The position numbers and the translations under genes were made by a program. The notes under the pieces were generated by a model that was not told where the DNA came from, ran no database searches, and was given only the letters and a program-made list of their open reading frames with translations. Shown here piece by piece: positions 27,025-36,009 of a DNA stretch of 64,000 nt (positions are counted from its first letter, which is position 1; each line of letters starts with the position of its first letter). Origin of the DNA: Catellatospora sichuanensis (GTDB taxonomy: Bacteria; Actinomycetota; Actinomycetes; Mycobacteriales; Micromonosporaceae); contig NZ_ML660185.1 of assembly GCF_007483665.1 (NCBI RefSeq), positions 1 to 64,000 of the forward strand. Reading direction: 5' to 3'.

Positions 27025-27945
27025 GTGGCAGGCGAGGACGAGGGTCTGAGCGCGGGCGCGGTCGCGCGCCGGCTCGGCATCGCCGTGACCACGCTGCGCA
27101 CCTGGCACCAGCGCTACGGGCTCGGGCCCACCGGCCACGACCCCGGCCACCACCGCCGCTACGACGCCGACGCGCTCGCCCGGCTGGAGACCATGCGGCG
27201 GCTCACCGCCCAGGGCGTGCCGGCCGCCGAAGCCGCCCGCGTCGCCCGCTCCGCCGGCCCCGACGGCATGGCCCAGCTCGCCGAGGAGCGACCGCACACC
27301 CGTGACGGCGGCGGCCACACCGTCGCCGTCGGCCGGGCCGGAGCCCAGGCCCGCGGCCTGGCCAGGGCTGCCATGCGGCTCGACGCGCTGACCGTGCGCC
27401 ACCTGGTGCAGGAGGCCGTCGCCGAGCACGGCGTCGTCGACGCCTGGCAGGACCTGCTCGTGCCCGTGCTCGTCGGCATCGGCACCCGCCACGCCGCCAC
27501 GCAGCGCCTCGTCGACGTGGAACATCTCGTCTCGCGCTGCGTCAGCGAGGTCCTCGGGGGCGTACGCAGGCCCGCCCCCGGAACGCCGGTGCCGGTGCTG
27601 CTGGCCTGCGCCGACGAGGAGCAGCACAGCCTGCCCCTGGAGGCCGTGGCGGCCGCACTGGCCGAGCGCGGCGTCGCCGCCCGGCTGCTCGGCGCCCGCG
27701 TCCCGCCACGCGCCCTGCTCGACGCGGTGCGCCGCACCGGGCCGTCGGTCGTGATCGTGTGGTCGCACCAGCCCGAGACCGCCGACCTGGTCACCATGCA
27801 GGCCGTGCTGGACCTGCCGCGCCGGCCCACCGTGGTCGCCGCGGCCGGCCCCGGCTGGCCCGACGAGCTACCCGACGGCGTGCTGCGGCCGCGGACGCTC
27901 GCCGAGGCGCTCACGCTCGTCGCCACGGTCGGCCCGGTGCCCTGA
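27025..27945 (+). CDS. MerR family regulator with B12-binding domain (LitR/CarH-like)
   Basis: 306 residues. Residues about 9-75 form a MerR helix-turn-helix (GAVARRLGIAVTTLRTWHQRYG, with YDADALARL). The C-terminal two thirds match the adenosylcobalamin photoreceptor fold of CarH/LitR: a helical cap, then PVLLACADEEQHSLPLEA, where His201 aligns with the lower axial ligand of CarH, and a Rossmann-like end. In this family B12 binding in the dark gives a repressor tetramer, and light breaks it to release DNA. The residues after His201 differ from the usual EIGA-like pattern. Its position divergent from photolyase, without carotenoid genes nearby, suggests light-induced DNA repair as its target. 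Confidence 0.85.
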   Translation: MAGEDEGLSAGAVARRLGIAVTTLRTWHQRYGLGPTGHDPGHHRRYDADALARLETMRRLTAQGVPAAEAARVARSAGPDGMAQLAEERPHTRDGGGHTVAVGRAGAQARGLARAAMRLDALTVRHLVQEAVAEHGVVDAWQDLLVPVLVGIGTRHAATQRLVDVEHLVSRCVSEVLGGVRRPAPGTPVPVLLACADEEQHSLPLEAVAAALAERGVAARLLGARVPPRALLDAVRRTGPSVVIVWSHQPETADLVTMQAVLDLPRRPTVVAAAGPGWPDELPDGVLRPRTLAEALTLVATVGPVP

Positions 27946-28189
27946 CGGCAGGTGCGGGCGTCTGCCCATGTGCGGGGGCACCACCGGCGGCGGTCCCTTT
28001 CGTCGGCCGCCACCATCGGCCGGACCTCGCCCGCCCATACGCTCGGGGCATGACGAGCCGGTACATCGCGGGCGGCATTCGTATCGACGCCTCCGCCGGG
28101 CAGGCCCATCGCGGCGCGGCATGACTGTGCCTACGGTGGAGACGGTGGCGCGCTCAGGGCACGCCCGCGCGCGGGAGAGTGGGGGCGAC

Positions 28190-29062
28190 GTGACGGAGCA
28201 GATCACCGTGGACACGGTGGTGCAGGCCGAGGAGCTGGCGCGGGCCGCGGCCGACCGGGTCGGCGTACGCGTACGCGAACTGTCCGCCGTGGCGGAGCAG
28301 AACGCGGCCGCCGACCTGCTGTGCCGCGTGTGGCGGGCGGACTCGCCGGACCAGCTCGTCAACGCGGGCATGCTGCGTGCGCTGGAGCACTCCGGAAACT
28401 ACGTCGTCGGGGCGTACCGCGGTCGGGACCTGATCGGCGCCGCGGTGGGCTTTTTCGGGAGCGGCCATCTGCACTCGCACATCGCCGGGGTGGACCCGGA
28501 CCGGCAGAGCCGCGGGGTGGGCTTCGCGCTCAAGCAGCACCAGCGGGCCTGGTCCCTGGCCCGCGGCATCGGTGAGGTGTGCTGGACCTTCGACCCGCTG
28601 GTGCGCCGCAACGCGCACGTCAACCTGCACAAGCTCGGCGCGACGGCGGTGGAGTACCTGCCGGACTTCTACGGCGAGATGAACGACGGCATCAACACCG
28701 GCGAGGCCACCGACCGCATCTACGTCCGCTGGGAGCTGCTCTCCCCGGCCGCGTCGGCCGCGGCCCGCGGTGAGGTGCGCGAGGTCGACCTGGCCGCGCT
28801 GCGGGCCGATGGGGCGGCCGAACTGCTGGGCCGCACCGAGCGGGACGCACCCGCCCCGCCCGCGGCCCCGCCGCCCATGGACGGTCGGGTGCTGCTGGTC
28901 GCGGTGCCCGGTGACGTGGAGCAGCTGCGGTTCGAGAACCGCGAGGTGGCGAAGCTGTGGCGCCCGGCGGTACGGGATGCGATCTGCGGAGCGCTGGAGG
29001 CCGGCTACCGGATCACCGGGATGAGCCGTGACGGATGGTACGTGTTGGAGGACAAGTCATGA
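28190..29062 (+). CDS. GNAT-fold acyltransferase (COG3375-like)
   Basis: 290 residues from GTG 28190, preceded by ggagagtggggg; an ATG at 28121 would add 23 residues without a ribosome site. The acyl-CoA binding core is visible in VVGAYRGRDLIGAAVGFFG and GVDPDRQSRGVGFALKQHQRAW, and the family-typical WTFDPLVRRNAHVNLHKLGA and YLPDFYGEMNDGIN follow. This family often neighbours N-acylamino acid racemases and is thought to acylate amino acids. It overlaps the racemase start (ATGA). In Geobacillus, a related transferase works with such a racemase to invert amino acid stereochemistry; the same is inferred here. Confidence 0.8.
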   Translation: MTEQITVDTVVQAEELARAAADRVGVRVRELSAVAEQNAAADLLCRVWRADSPDQLVNAGMLRALEHSGNYVVGAYRGRDLIGAAVGFFGSGHLHSHIAGVDPDRQSRGVGFALKQHQRAWSLARGIGEVCWTFDPLVRRNAHVNLHKLGATAVEYLPDFYGEMNDGINTGEATDRIYVRWELLSPAASAAARGEVREVDLAALRADGAAELLGRTERDAPAPPAAPPPMDGRVLLVAVPGDVEQLRFENREVAKLWRPAVRDAICGALEAGYRITGMSRDGWYVLEDKS

Positions 29063-30165
29063 AGGTGACCGGATTCGAGCTGCGCCGGATCGCGATGCCG
29101 CTGGTCAGTCCGTTCCGGACCTCGTTCGGGGTGGAGCACGACCGCGACGTGCTGCTGGTGCGCGCGGTCACCGAGGACGGGGCCGAGGGCTGGGGCGAAT
29201 GCGTCGCCATGTCCGAGCCGCTGTACTCCAGCGAGTACGTCGACGGGGCCGCCGAGGTGATCCGGCGCTTCCTGATCCCGGCGGTGCTGAGCCTGCCCGA
29301 CGCCGACCCGTACCTGGTCGAGGTGCCGTTCGCGAAGATCAAAGGCCACCCGATGGCCAAGGCCGCCGTGCAGACGGCGCTGCTGGACGCGCGGCTGCGC
29401 ACGGCCGGGATGCCGCTGGCGGCGCACCTGGGCGCGGTGCGCGACCGGGTGCCCGCGGGCGTCTCGGTCGGCATCATGGACTCGGTCCCGGAACTGCTGG
29501 AGGCGGTCGAGGGCTACCTGGCCGAGGGCTACCTGCGGATCAAGCTGAAGATCCAGCCCGGCTGGGACGTCGCGCCGGTGCGCGCGGTGCGCGAGCGCTT
29601 CGGTGACATCCTGCTCCAGGTCGACGCGAACACCGCGTACACCCTGGCCGACGCCCGCCACCTGGCCCAACTGGACCCGTTCGGGCTGCTGCTGATGGAG
29701 CAGCCGCTGCCCGAGGACGACATCCGCGGCCACGCCGAGCTGGCCCGGCAGGTGCGTACGCCGATCTGCCTCGACGAGTCGATCACCAGCGCCCGGGCCG
29801 CCGCCGACGCGATCGCGCTGGGCGCCACGTCGGTCGTCAACATCAAGCCCGGCCGGGTCGGCGGCTACCTGGAGGCCCGCCGCGTGCACGACGTGTGTGC
29901 CGCCAACGGCGTGCCGGTCTGGGTCGGCGGCATGCTGGAGACCGGCATCGGCCGTGCCGCCAACGTGGCCCTGGCCGCGCTGCCCGGCTGCGTCCTGCCC
30001 GGCGACACCTCCGCGTCGGACCGCTACTTCCGACGCGACGTGACCGCCCCGTTCGTGCTGGCCGAAGGCCACCTCGCCGTGCCCACCGCCCCCGGCATCG
30101 GCGTCGACCCCGACCCCGACGCCCTCGCCGAGGTCACCACCGCCACCGAGTGGATCACCCGATGA
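29059..30165 (+). CDS. o-Succinylbenzoate synthase / N-acylamino acid racemase family enzyme
   Basis: 368 residues from ATG 29059, which overlaps the previous stop. It is an enolase-superfamily member of the MenC2/NSAAR group: catalytic lysines Lys164 (LRIKLKI) and Lys263 (NIKPGR), and metal ligands Asp189 (VDANTAY), Glu214 (MEQPL) and Asp239 (CLDES). These positions agree with the reference racemases as I recall their numbering. Such enzymes either make o-succinylbenzoate for menaquinone or racemise N-acyl amino acids, and some do both. No men genes are nearby, while an acyltransferase precedes it and an N-acyl-D-amino acid deacylase follows, so racemase activity is the better guess. Confidence 0.85.
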   Translation: MKVTGFELRRIAMPLVSPFRTSFGVEHDRDVLLVRAVTEDGAEGWGECVAMSEPLYSSEYVDGAAEVIRRFLIPAVLSLPDADPYLVEVPFAKIKGHPMAKAAVQTALLDARLRTAGMPLAAHLGAVRDRVPAGVSVGIMDSVPELLEAVEGYLAEGYLRIKLKIQPGWDVAPVRAVRERFGDILLQVDANTAYTLADARHLAQLDPFGLLLMEQPLPEDDIRGHAELARQVRTPICLDESITSARAAADAIALGATSVVNIKPGRVGGYLEARRVHDVCAANGVPVWVGGMLETGIGRAANVALAALPGCVLPGDTSASDRYFRRDVTAPFVLAEGHLAVPTAPGIGVDPDPDALAEVTTATEWITR

Positions 30166-30231
30166 CCCCTCATAACCCCAGGTCGGGCTGTTGGCCGTGC
30201 CGGTGGGGCCGTCGTCGGAGACAATGACGAG

Positions 30232-30558
30232 GTGGCAACGCGGACCCGACCAGGCATCGACTGGCTGGCACTCGTCGTCGCCCTGCTGTGCCTGGCGTCA
30301 GCCGGCGGATACGTCGTCCTCGTCGTCGGGCAGGGGGACATGCCGGTGCTCTGGTTCGTGGGCGGCCTGCTGGTCGCGGCGGCGCTGACGCTGCACGGGT
30401 CGGTCCGGTCCCGGCGGTTCCGGGCCCCGGCCCTGCTGGCGTCCGGCGTCCTGCTCTGTGCGCTGGGAGCGCTGGCCCTGTTCACCATCGGCCTGCCGAT
30501 CGTCGCAGCCGGACTCATCGCCTTCACCGCCGCGGCCCGCGCCCGCGCCGCGGCCTGA
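30232..30558 (+). CDS. Small membrane protein
   Basis: 108 residues with about four hydrophobic segments (LALVVALLCLASAGGYVVLVV, LWFVGGLLVAAALTL, ALLASGVLLCALGALALF, LPIVAAGLIAF). The family is not recognised. GTG 30232 has no strong ribosome site, but GACAAT ends six bases before it, compatible with leaderless expression. It sits between the racemase-like gene and the D-aminoacylase gene; a transport role for the module is possible but not shown. Confidence 0.65.
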   Translation: MATRTRPGIDWLALVVALLCLASAGGYVVLVVGQGDMPVLWFVGGLLVAAALTLHGSVRSRRFRAPALLASGVLLCALGALALFTIGLPIVAAGLIAFTAAARARAAA

Positions 30559-30656
30559 CCGGGCAGGCAAGAGCCCGATCGGTCGAACCCCCGAGATCGG
30601 CGTACGGTCTGCGGACCGGCGACGCCGGCCGACCCGTCCCCTGGAGGCTTGAGACC

Positions 30657-32213
30657 ATGCACGACCTGTTGCTGCGCGGTGGCACGGTGTACGACGGACT
30701 GGGCGGCCCCGGCGCCGTCGCCGACGTTGCGGTCACCGGGGATCAGGTGGTCGCCCTCGGCGCGGACCTCGGTCCGGCCCGACGGGTGATCGACGTGACC
30801 GGACTGGCCGTCGCGCCGGGCTTCATCGACGCGCACAGCCACTCCGACCCGGTGCCGCTGATGCCCGACCCGCAGCCCTTCAAGCTGTACCAGGGCGTCA
30901 CCACGGAGATCGTCGGCAACTGCGGCTTCTCCTTCGCGCCCCTGGACGACGCCACGATCGAGGCGACCGGGCCGCTGTTCGCCGAGATGGCCGGGGGAGT
31001 GCCGGTCGTGCCGCGCGACTTCGCGGGCTACCTGGCCGACATCGCGGCCGCCGGGCCCACCAACCACATCGCCGCCCTGGTCGGGCACAACACCCTGCGG
31101 GCGTACGCCAACGGCATGGACGAGCGGTTGCGCCCCGGCGCGCTGGCGCAGATGTGCCGGCTGGCCGACGAGGCGTTCGCGGCCGGTGCGGTCGGCCTGT
31201 CCAGCGGTCTGATCTACCCGCCGGGCAGCTACGGCGACACCGACGAGCTGGTCGCCCTGGCCCGGGTGGCGCACCGCTGGAACCGGCCCTACACCACGCA
31301 CCTGCGCAACGAGGACGACCGCCTCGCCGAGGCCATGGACGAGGCGATCACCATTGCCACCCGGGCCCGGGTGCGGCTGCAGATCTCGCACTGCAAGGTC
31401 GCCGGGCGGGCCAACCACGGCGGCGGCAAGGCGCTGCTGGCCCGGCTGCACGCGGCCCGCCAGTCGGGGGTGGACGTGCGCGGCGACCAGTACCCGTACC
31501 GCGCGGGCGGCACCTTCCTCAACGCGCTGCTGCCCGGGGCGGCGCTGATCGGTGGCACCGCGGCGATGCGCGCCCGGCTCGCCGACCCGGCCGGCCGGGC
31601 GCGGCTGCGCGCTATGGCCGAGGACCTGACCCGGCCCAACGGTTTCTGGGCCCGGGTGACCCCGGCCGACGTCCTCGTCACCACGCACGGGACCCGGCCC
31701 GAGGCCACCGGCCGGACCCTGGCCGAGCTGGCCGGATCGGGCGATCCCTTCGACACCCTGTGCGCGGTGCTCGTCGACGACCCCGGGGCGGGCATGGTGA
31801 TCACCTTGATGGCCGAGGAGGACGTCGAGACCATCATGGCCGATCCGCTGATCGGCATCGGTTCCGACAACGGCCCGCCGGTCGGCCTGCAGCACCCGCG
31901 CACCTGGGGCTGCTTCCCGCGGGTGCTGGGCGAGTACGTGCGCGAGCGCGGCCTGCTCACCCTGTCCGAGGCGGTCCGCAAGATGACCTCGGCGATCGCC
32001 GACCAGTTCGGACTCGCCGGCCGCGGATACGTGGGTGCGGGCGCGGTCGCCGACCTGGTCGTATTCGACCCGGCGACGATCGGCCACGACGGCACCTACG
32101 CGGTCCCGGACGTGCGTCCCACCGGGGTCGAGTACGTGCTGCTCGCCGGTCAGGCCGTCGTCGAGCGGGGACGGTTCACCGGCGAGCGCCGGGGACGGGT
32201 CCTGCGCGGTTGA
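30657..32213 (+). CDS. N-acyl-D-amino acid deacylase (D-aminoacylase family)
   Basis: 518 residues from ATG 30657 with ctggagg upstream. It is an amidohydrolase-superfamily enzyme that removes the acyl group from N-acyl-D-amino acids in the cytoplasm. Visible metal-site motifs are His60 and His62 in DAHSHSD, Cys89 in GNCGFS, His215 in TTHLRNE, His245 in ISHCKVAG and Asp404 in GSDNGPP, the D-aminoacylase pattern. The C-terminal segment LVVFDPATI belongs to the beta-sandwich domain. Together with the upstream acyltransferase and racemase it could release D-amino acids from N-acyl derivatives. Confidence 0.9.
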   Translation: MHDLLLRGGTVYDGLGGPGAVADVAVTGDQVVALGADLGPARRVIDVTGLAVAPGFIDAHSHSDPVPLMPDPQPFKLYQGVTTEIVGNCGFSFAPLDDATIEATGPLFAEMAGGVPVVPRDFAGYLADIAAAGPTNHIAALVGHNTLRAYANGMDERLRPGALAQMCRLADEAFAAGAVGLSSGLIYPPGSYGDTDELVALARVAHRWNRPYTTHLRNEDDRLAEAMDEAITIATRARVRLQISHCKVAGRANHGGGKALLARLHAARQSGVDVRGDQYPYRAGGTFLNALLPGAALIGGTAAMRARLADPAGRARLRAMAEDLTRPNGFWARVTPADVLVTTHGTRPEATGRTLAELAGSGDPFDTLCAVLVDDPGAGMVITLMAEEDVETIMADPLIGIGSDNGPPVGLQHPRTWGCFPRVLGEYVRERGLLTLSEAVRKMTSAIADQFGLAGRGYVGAGAVADLVVFDPATIGHDGTYAVPDVRPTGVEYVLLAGQAVVERGRFTGERRGRVLRG

Positions 32214-32531
32214 GGCCGATCCTCGCCTCGTGCTGGTCTCCTGCGGCACGCCGCCGCGACAGCCCGTGACGGAGCGGGCGGCGCGCGGCTGGACGTGTGC
32301 TGAGAGCTGCTGAGAGGCGGCTGAAAAGTGCTGCATGATCGACCCTTGTGATCAGCAGGGGTCGATGCGACGATGCATCTACTCGTGTGGAGCCACACGC
32401 GGAACGGGCGGCCGAGGGCAACCGGTGGGACCGGACGGCGCCTGGCTGGCCGCTGCGCGGCCGCCGCGTATCCGTCCCGTCCACGGCCCGATCCGGGACA
32501 AGCGGCCGGCACCGCTCCATGAGGAGAGCTC
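32214..32531. other. 318-base spacer upstream of the GH48 cellulase gene
   Basis: It contains a short dyad, atcgaccc (32338-32345) and gggtcgat (32359-32366), and direct repeats of gctgagag near 32300. No CebR-type box (TGGGAGCGCTCCCA) was found. No gene or RNA is apparent; the cellulase promoter should be here. Confidence 0.5.
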
Positions 32532-35500
32532 ATGAGTTTCCGCACGTTAAGGCGTCGCGTCGCGCTGGCCGCGGTCGGCGCCATGGTCGTGGTCACGGGG
32601 GCGACGATCGCGTCCCCGGCCCAGGCCGCCGTGTCCTGCCAGGTGACCTATACCAAGGCCTGGGACAACGGCAGCGGCTTCGGCGCGAACATCAACATCA
32701 CCAACACCGGCGACCCGCTGACCAGCTGGTCGCTCACCTGGACCTGGCCCGGCAACCAGGGCGGCATCCAGGGCTGGTCGGCCAACTACGCCCAGTCCGG
32801 CCAGAACGTCACCGCGACGAGCCTGTCCTACAACGGCAGCCTGGCCACGGGCGCGTCGACCGGCATCGGGTTCAACGCCTCCTACAGCGGCACGAACACC
32901 AACCCGTCCAACTTCGCGATCAACGGTGTCTCCTGCGGCGGCACCACGCCGACGGTGAGCCTGGTCGTGTCGCCGACGTCGGTGAGCGTGCCCGAGGGCG
33001 GCACCGCGACCTACGCGGTGCGCCTGTCGGCACAGCCGAGCGGCAACGTCACGGTCGCCACGACCGCGGGTTCCGGTGACAGCAACCTCACCGTGTCGTC
33101 GGGCGCGAGCCTGACGTTCACGACGAGCAACTGGAACACCAACCAGATCGTCACCCTGGCCGCGGCCGAGGACTCCGACACGAGCAACGGCACCCGGCCG
33201 TTCACGGTCGCGTCCAGCGGGCTGACCTCGGTGACGGTGAACGCGACCGAGGCCGACAACGACACGGTCACGCCGCAGTCCCTCGTCGTCACGCCGACCA
33301 GCGTGAGCGTGCCCGAGGGCGCCACGGCGACCTACACCGTGCGCCTGGCCGCGCAGCCGTCGGGCAACGTGACGGTGACGAACACGGCCGGCTCCGGTGA
33401 CGCCAACCTCACCGTGTCGTCGGGCGCGAGCCTGACGTTCACGACGAGCAACTGGAGCACCGCCCAGACCGTGACCCTGGCCGCGGCCGAGGACTCCGAC
33501 ACCGCCAACGGCACCCGGCCGTTCACGGTCGCGTCCAGCGGGCTGACCTCGGTGACGGTGAACGCGACCGAGGCCGACAACGACACGGTCACGCCGCAGT
33601 CCCTCGTCGTCACGCCGACCAGCGTGAACGTGCCCGAGGGCTCGACCGCCGTGTACGCGGTGCGCCTGGCCGCCCAGCCGAGCGGCAACGTCACGGTCAC
33701 CTCGACCGCGGGCTCGGGCGACAGCAACCTCACCGTGTCGTCGGGCGCGAGCCTGACGTTCACGACCAGCAACTGGAACACCACGCAGAACGTCACCCTC
33801 GCCGCGGCGCAGGACACCGACGCCACCAATGGCACCCGGCCGATCACGGTCGCGTCCAGCGGGCTTTCCTCGGTGACCGTCACCGCGACGGAGGTCGACG
33901 ACGAGAACACCGCCAACGCCTACATCACCGAGTTCACCACGCAGTACAACAAGCTCAAGAACCCGGCCAACGGCTACTTCTCGCCGGAGGGCATCCCGTA
34001 CCACACCATCGAGACGCTGCTCGTCGAGGCGCCCGACCACGGCCACGAGACGACGTCGGAGGCGTTCAGCTTCTGGATCTGGATGGAGGCCCAGTACGGC
34101 CGGGTCACCGGCAACTGGACCCCGTTCAACAACGCCTGGAACATCACCGAGCAGTACATCATCCCGTCCGCGGCCGCCCAGCCGGGGCAGAGCACGTACA
34201 ACCCGGCCGACCCGGCCGACTACGCGCCCGAGTCGCTGCAGCCCAACGGCTACCCGGTGCCGCTGAGCACCAGCGTGGTCGCCGGCCAGGACCCGCTGGC
34301 CAACGAGCTGCAGAGCACGTACGGCAACCGCAACATCTACGGCATGCACTGGCTGCTGGACGTCGACGACGTGTACAAGTACGGCACCGGCCGTACCGGC
34401 GCCGAGTGCGGCGACAGCACGCAGCGGGTCACCTACATCAACACGTTCCAGCGCGGGCCGCAGGAGTCCACCTGGGAGACGGTCGCGCACCCGTCCTGTG
34501 ACACGGGCCGGTTCGCGAACTTCCCGGCGCTGTTCATCCAGGGCTCGGGCACCAACCAGTGGCGGTACACCAACGCGCCGGACGCCGACGCGCGTGCCGT
34601 CGAGGCGGCGTACTGGGCGCTGCAGTGGGCCACGGCCCAGGGCAACCAGTCGCAGATCTCGGCGACCATCGCGAAGGCCGCGAAGATGGGTGACTACCTG
34701 CGGTACGCGATGTACGACAAGTACTTCAAGACCCCGGGCTGCACCTCCACCTCCTGCACGCCGGGCAGTGGCAAGAGCAGTTCCAACTACCTGATGTCCT
34801 GGTACTACGCGTGGGGCGGCGACATCGGCGGGGCGTGGTCGTGGCGCATCGGCTCCAGCCACAACCACCAGGGTTACCAGAACCCGCTGGCGGCGTACGT
34901 GCTCGGCTCGTCGGGCCCGTCGGCGCTGCGCCCGCAGTCGCCCACGGCGGCGGCCGACTGGGACATCAGCCTCACCCGGCAGCTGGACTTCTACCTCTGG
35001 CTGCAGTCGGCCGAGGGCGCCATCGCCGGTGGCGCGACGAACAGCTGGAACGGCAACTACTCGGCGCCTCCCGCCGGCACGCCCACCTTCTACGGCATGG
35101 CGTACGACGTGAAGCCGGTCTACCACGACCCGCCGAGCAACCAGTGGTTCGGCTTCCAGGCGTGGTCGCTGCACCGGGTGGCGGAGTTGTACTACGTCAC
35201 GGGCAACGCCAAGGCCAAGCAGATCCTCGACAAGTGGGTCGCCTGGGCGGTCGCGAACACCACCCTCGGCTCGGGCTCGGCGTTCACCATCCCCGGTGAC
35301 ATGACCTGGTCGGGCCAGCCGTCCGGCAACTTCAGCGGCGGCGGCACCCCGGCGGCCAACCCCGGCCTGCACGTCACGGTCTCCAAGACCAGCAACGACG
35401 TCGGCGTCGCGGCGGCCTACGCCCGTACCCTGACCTACTACGCGGCCAAGGAGAACGGCTCGACCCTGGGCAACTCCGCCAAGGCGACCGCGAAGGGCCT

Positions 35501-35849
35501 GCTGGACCGGATGATCCTGCTCAAGGCGAACGACACCAAGGGCATCGTGGTGCCGGAGGTCCGCGAGGACTACAACCGGTTCGACGACGTGTGGAACGCC
35601 ACCACGCAGACCGGCATGTACGTCCCGTCGGGCTTCAGCGGCACCATGGGCACCGGCGTGCCGATCAACTCCAGCTCGACCTTCATGTCCGTCCGCCCGT
35701 TCTACGCCACCGACCCGGCCTGGCCCGCGGTCCAGGCCTACATGAACGGCACCGGCCCAGCCCCCACCTTCACCTACCACCGCTTCTGGGCCCAGTCGGA
35801 CATCGCCATGGCGTTCGCCGACTACGGCAGCCTGTTCCCCGCAGGCTGA
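32532..35849 (+). CDS. GH48 cellulase with CBM2 and three internal repeats
   Basis: 1105 residues. A signal peptide (about 1-33, ending AQA) predicts secretion. Residues about 35-137 are a CBM2 cellulose-binding module (VSCQVTYTKAWDNGSGFGAN, with the conserved tryptophans and final cysteine). Residues 143-463 are three 107-residue repeats, each exactly 321 bases, with PTSVSVPEG and NGTRPFTVASSGL; they look like Calx-beta-type domains acting as spacers. Residues about 466-1105 are the GH48 domain; TTSEA at 507-511 holds the presumed general acid Glu510. GH48 enzymes are reducing-end processive cellobiohydrolases that release cellobiose from crystalline cellulose. ATG 32532 follows gaggagag. 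A terminator lies at 35859-35887. Confidence 0.93.
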   Translation: MSFRTLRRRVALAAVGAMVVVTGATIASPAQAAVSCQVTYTKAWDNGSGFGANINITNTGDPLTSWSLTWTWPGNQGGIQGWSANYAQSGQNVTATSLSYNGSLATGASTGIGFNASYSGTNTNPSNFAINGVSCGGTTPTVSLVVSPTSVSVPEGGTATYAVRLSAQPSGNVTVATTAGSGDSNLTVSSGASLTFTTSNWNTNQIVTLAAAEDSDTSNGTRPFTVASSGLTSVTVNATEADNDTVTPQSLVVTPTSVSVPEGATATYTVRLAAQPSGNVTVTNTAGSGDANLTVSSGASLTFTTSNWSTAQTVTLAAAEDSDTANGTRPFTVASSGLTSVTVNATEADNDTVTPQSLVVTPTSVNVPEGSTAVYAVRLAAQPSGNVTVTSTAGSGDSNLTVSSGASLTFTTSNWNTTQNVTLAAAQDTDATNGTRPITVASSGLSSVTVTATEVDDENTANAYITEFTTQYNKLKNPANGYFSPEGIPYHTIETLLVEAPDHGHETTSEAFSFWIWMEAQYGRVTGNWTPFNNAWNITEQYIIPSAAAQPGQSTYNPADPADYAPESLQPNGYPVPLSTSVVAGQDPLANELQSTYGNRNIYGMHWLLDVDDVYKYGTGRTGAECGDSTQRVTYINTFQRGPQESTWETVAHPSCDTGRFANFPALFIQGSGTNQWRYTNAPDADARAVEAAYWALQWATAQGNQSQISATIAKAAKMGDYLRYAMYDKYFKTPGCTSTSCTPGSGKSSSNYLMSWYYAWGGDIGGAWSWRIGSSHNHQGYQNPLAAYVLGSSGPSALRPQSPTAAADWDISLTRQLDFYLWLQSAEGAIAGGATNSWNGNYSAPPAGTPTFYGMAYDVKPVYHDPPSNQWFGFQAWSLHRVAELYYVTGNAKAKQILDKWVAWAVANTTLGSGSAFTIPGDMTWSGQPSGNFSGGGTPAANPGLHVTVSKTSNDVGVAAAYARTLTYYAAKENGSTLGNSAKATAKGLLDRMILLKANDTKGIVVPEVREDYNRFDDVWNATTQTGMYVPSGFSGTMGTGVPINSSSTFMSVRPFYATDPAWPAVQAYMNGTGPAPTFTYHRFWAQSDIAMAFADYGSLFPAG
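32958..33920 (+). repeat. Three tandem 321-bp repeats inside the GH48 gene
   Basis: Units start at 32958, 33279 and 33600, each exactly 321 bases (107 codons). Units 1 and 2 are near-identical over long stretches, and the third is more diverged at its end, pointing to recent duplication or conversion. Confidence 0.88.
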
Positions 35850-35858
35850 CCCACCCAC

Positions 35859-35887
35859 CCCGGGCGGGCGGCCCCCGCCCGCCCGGG
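35859..35887 (+). terminator. Terminator hairpin after the GH48 gene
   Basis: 13-base arms cccgggcgggcgg (35859-35871) and ccgcccgcccggg (35875-35887) with a three-base loop, ten bases after the stop. Confidence 0.7.
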
Positions 35888-35904
35888 TCCGCTCCCCTTC
35901 CGTC

Positions 35905-35958
35905 GATCATGAACTTGTGGACGTGTTCGACGGCCTGTACCACCCCGGCACCGTGATC
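35905..35958. repeat. gatcatgaa palindromic family, copy 1 (decayed)
   Basis: It begins gatcatgaacttgtgg and ends ggcaccgtgatc, with arms that pair only partly. A better-preserved relative is at 37064-37119; both flank the DUF4240 gene and its neighbour. Confidence 0.45.
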
Positions 35959-36009
35959 GACATCGGTGCCGGGGTGGGACCGTCGGACGGATGTGGGAGA
36001 GTGCCTGCC

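Noticed and set aside
28050-28124. 24-codon ORF overlapping the ATG alternative start of the GNAT gene
   Set aside because: No ribosome site or recognisable sequence; the preferred GNAT start at 28190 leaves it outside the operon.
32214-32531. Search for a CebR operator before the cellulase and in the GH1 region
   Set aside because: No TGGGAGCGCTCCCA-like sequence was found in the accessible spacers.
32958-33920. Regular repeats taken as a possible CRISPR or satellite
   Set aside because: They are in-frame 107-residue protein domains within the GH48 gene.
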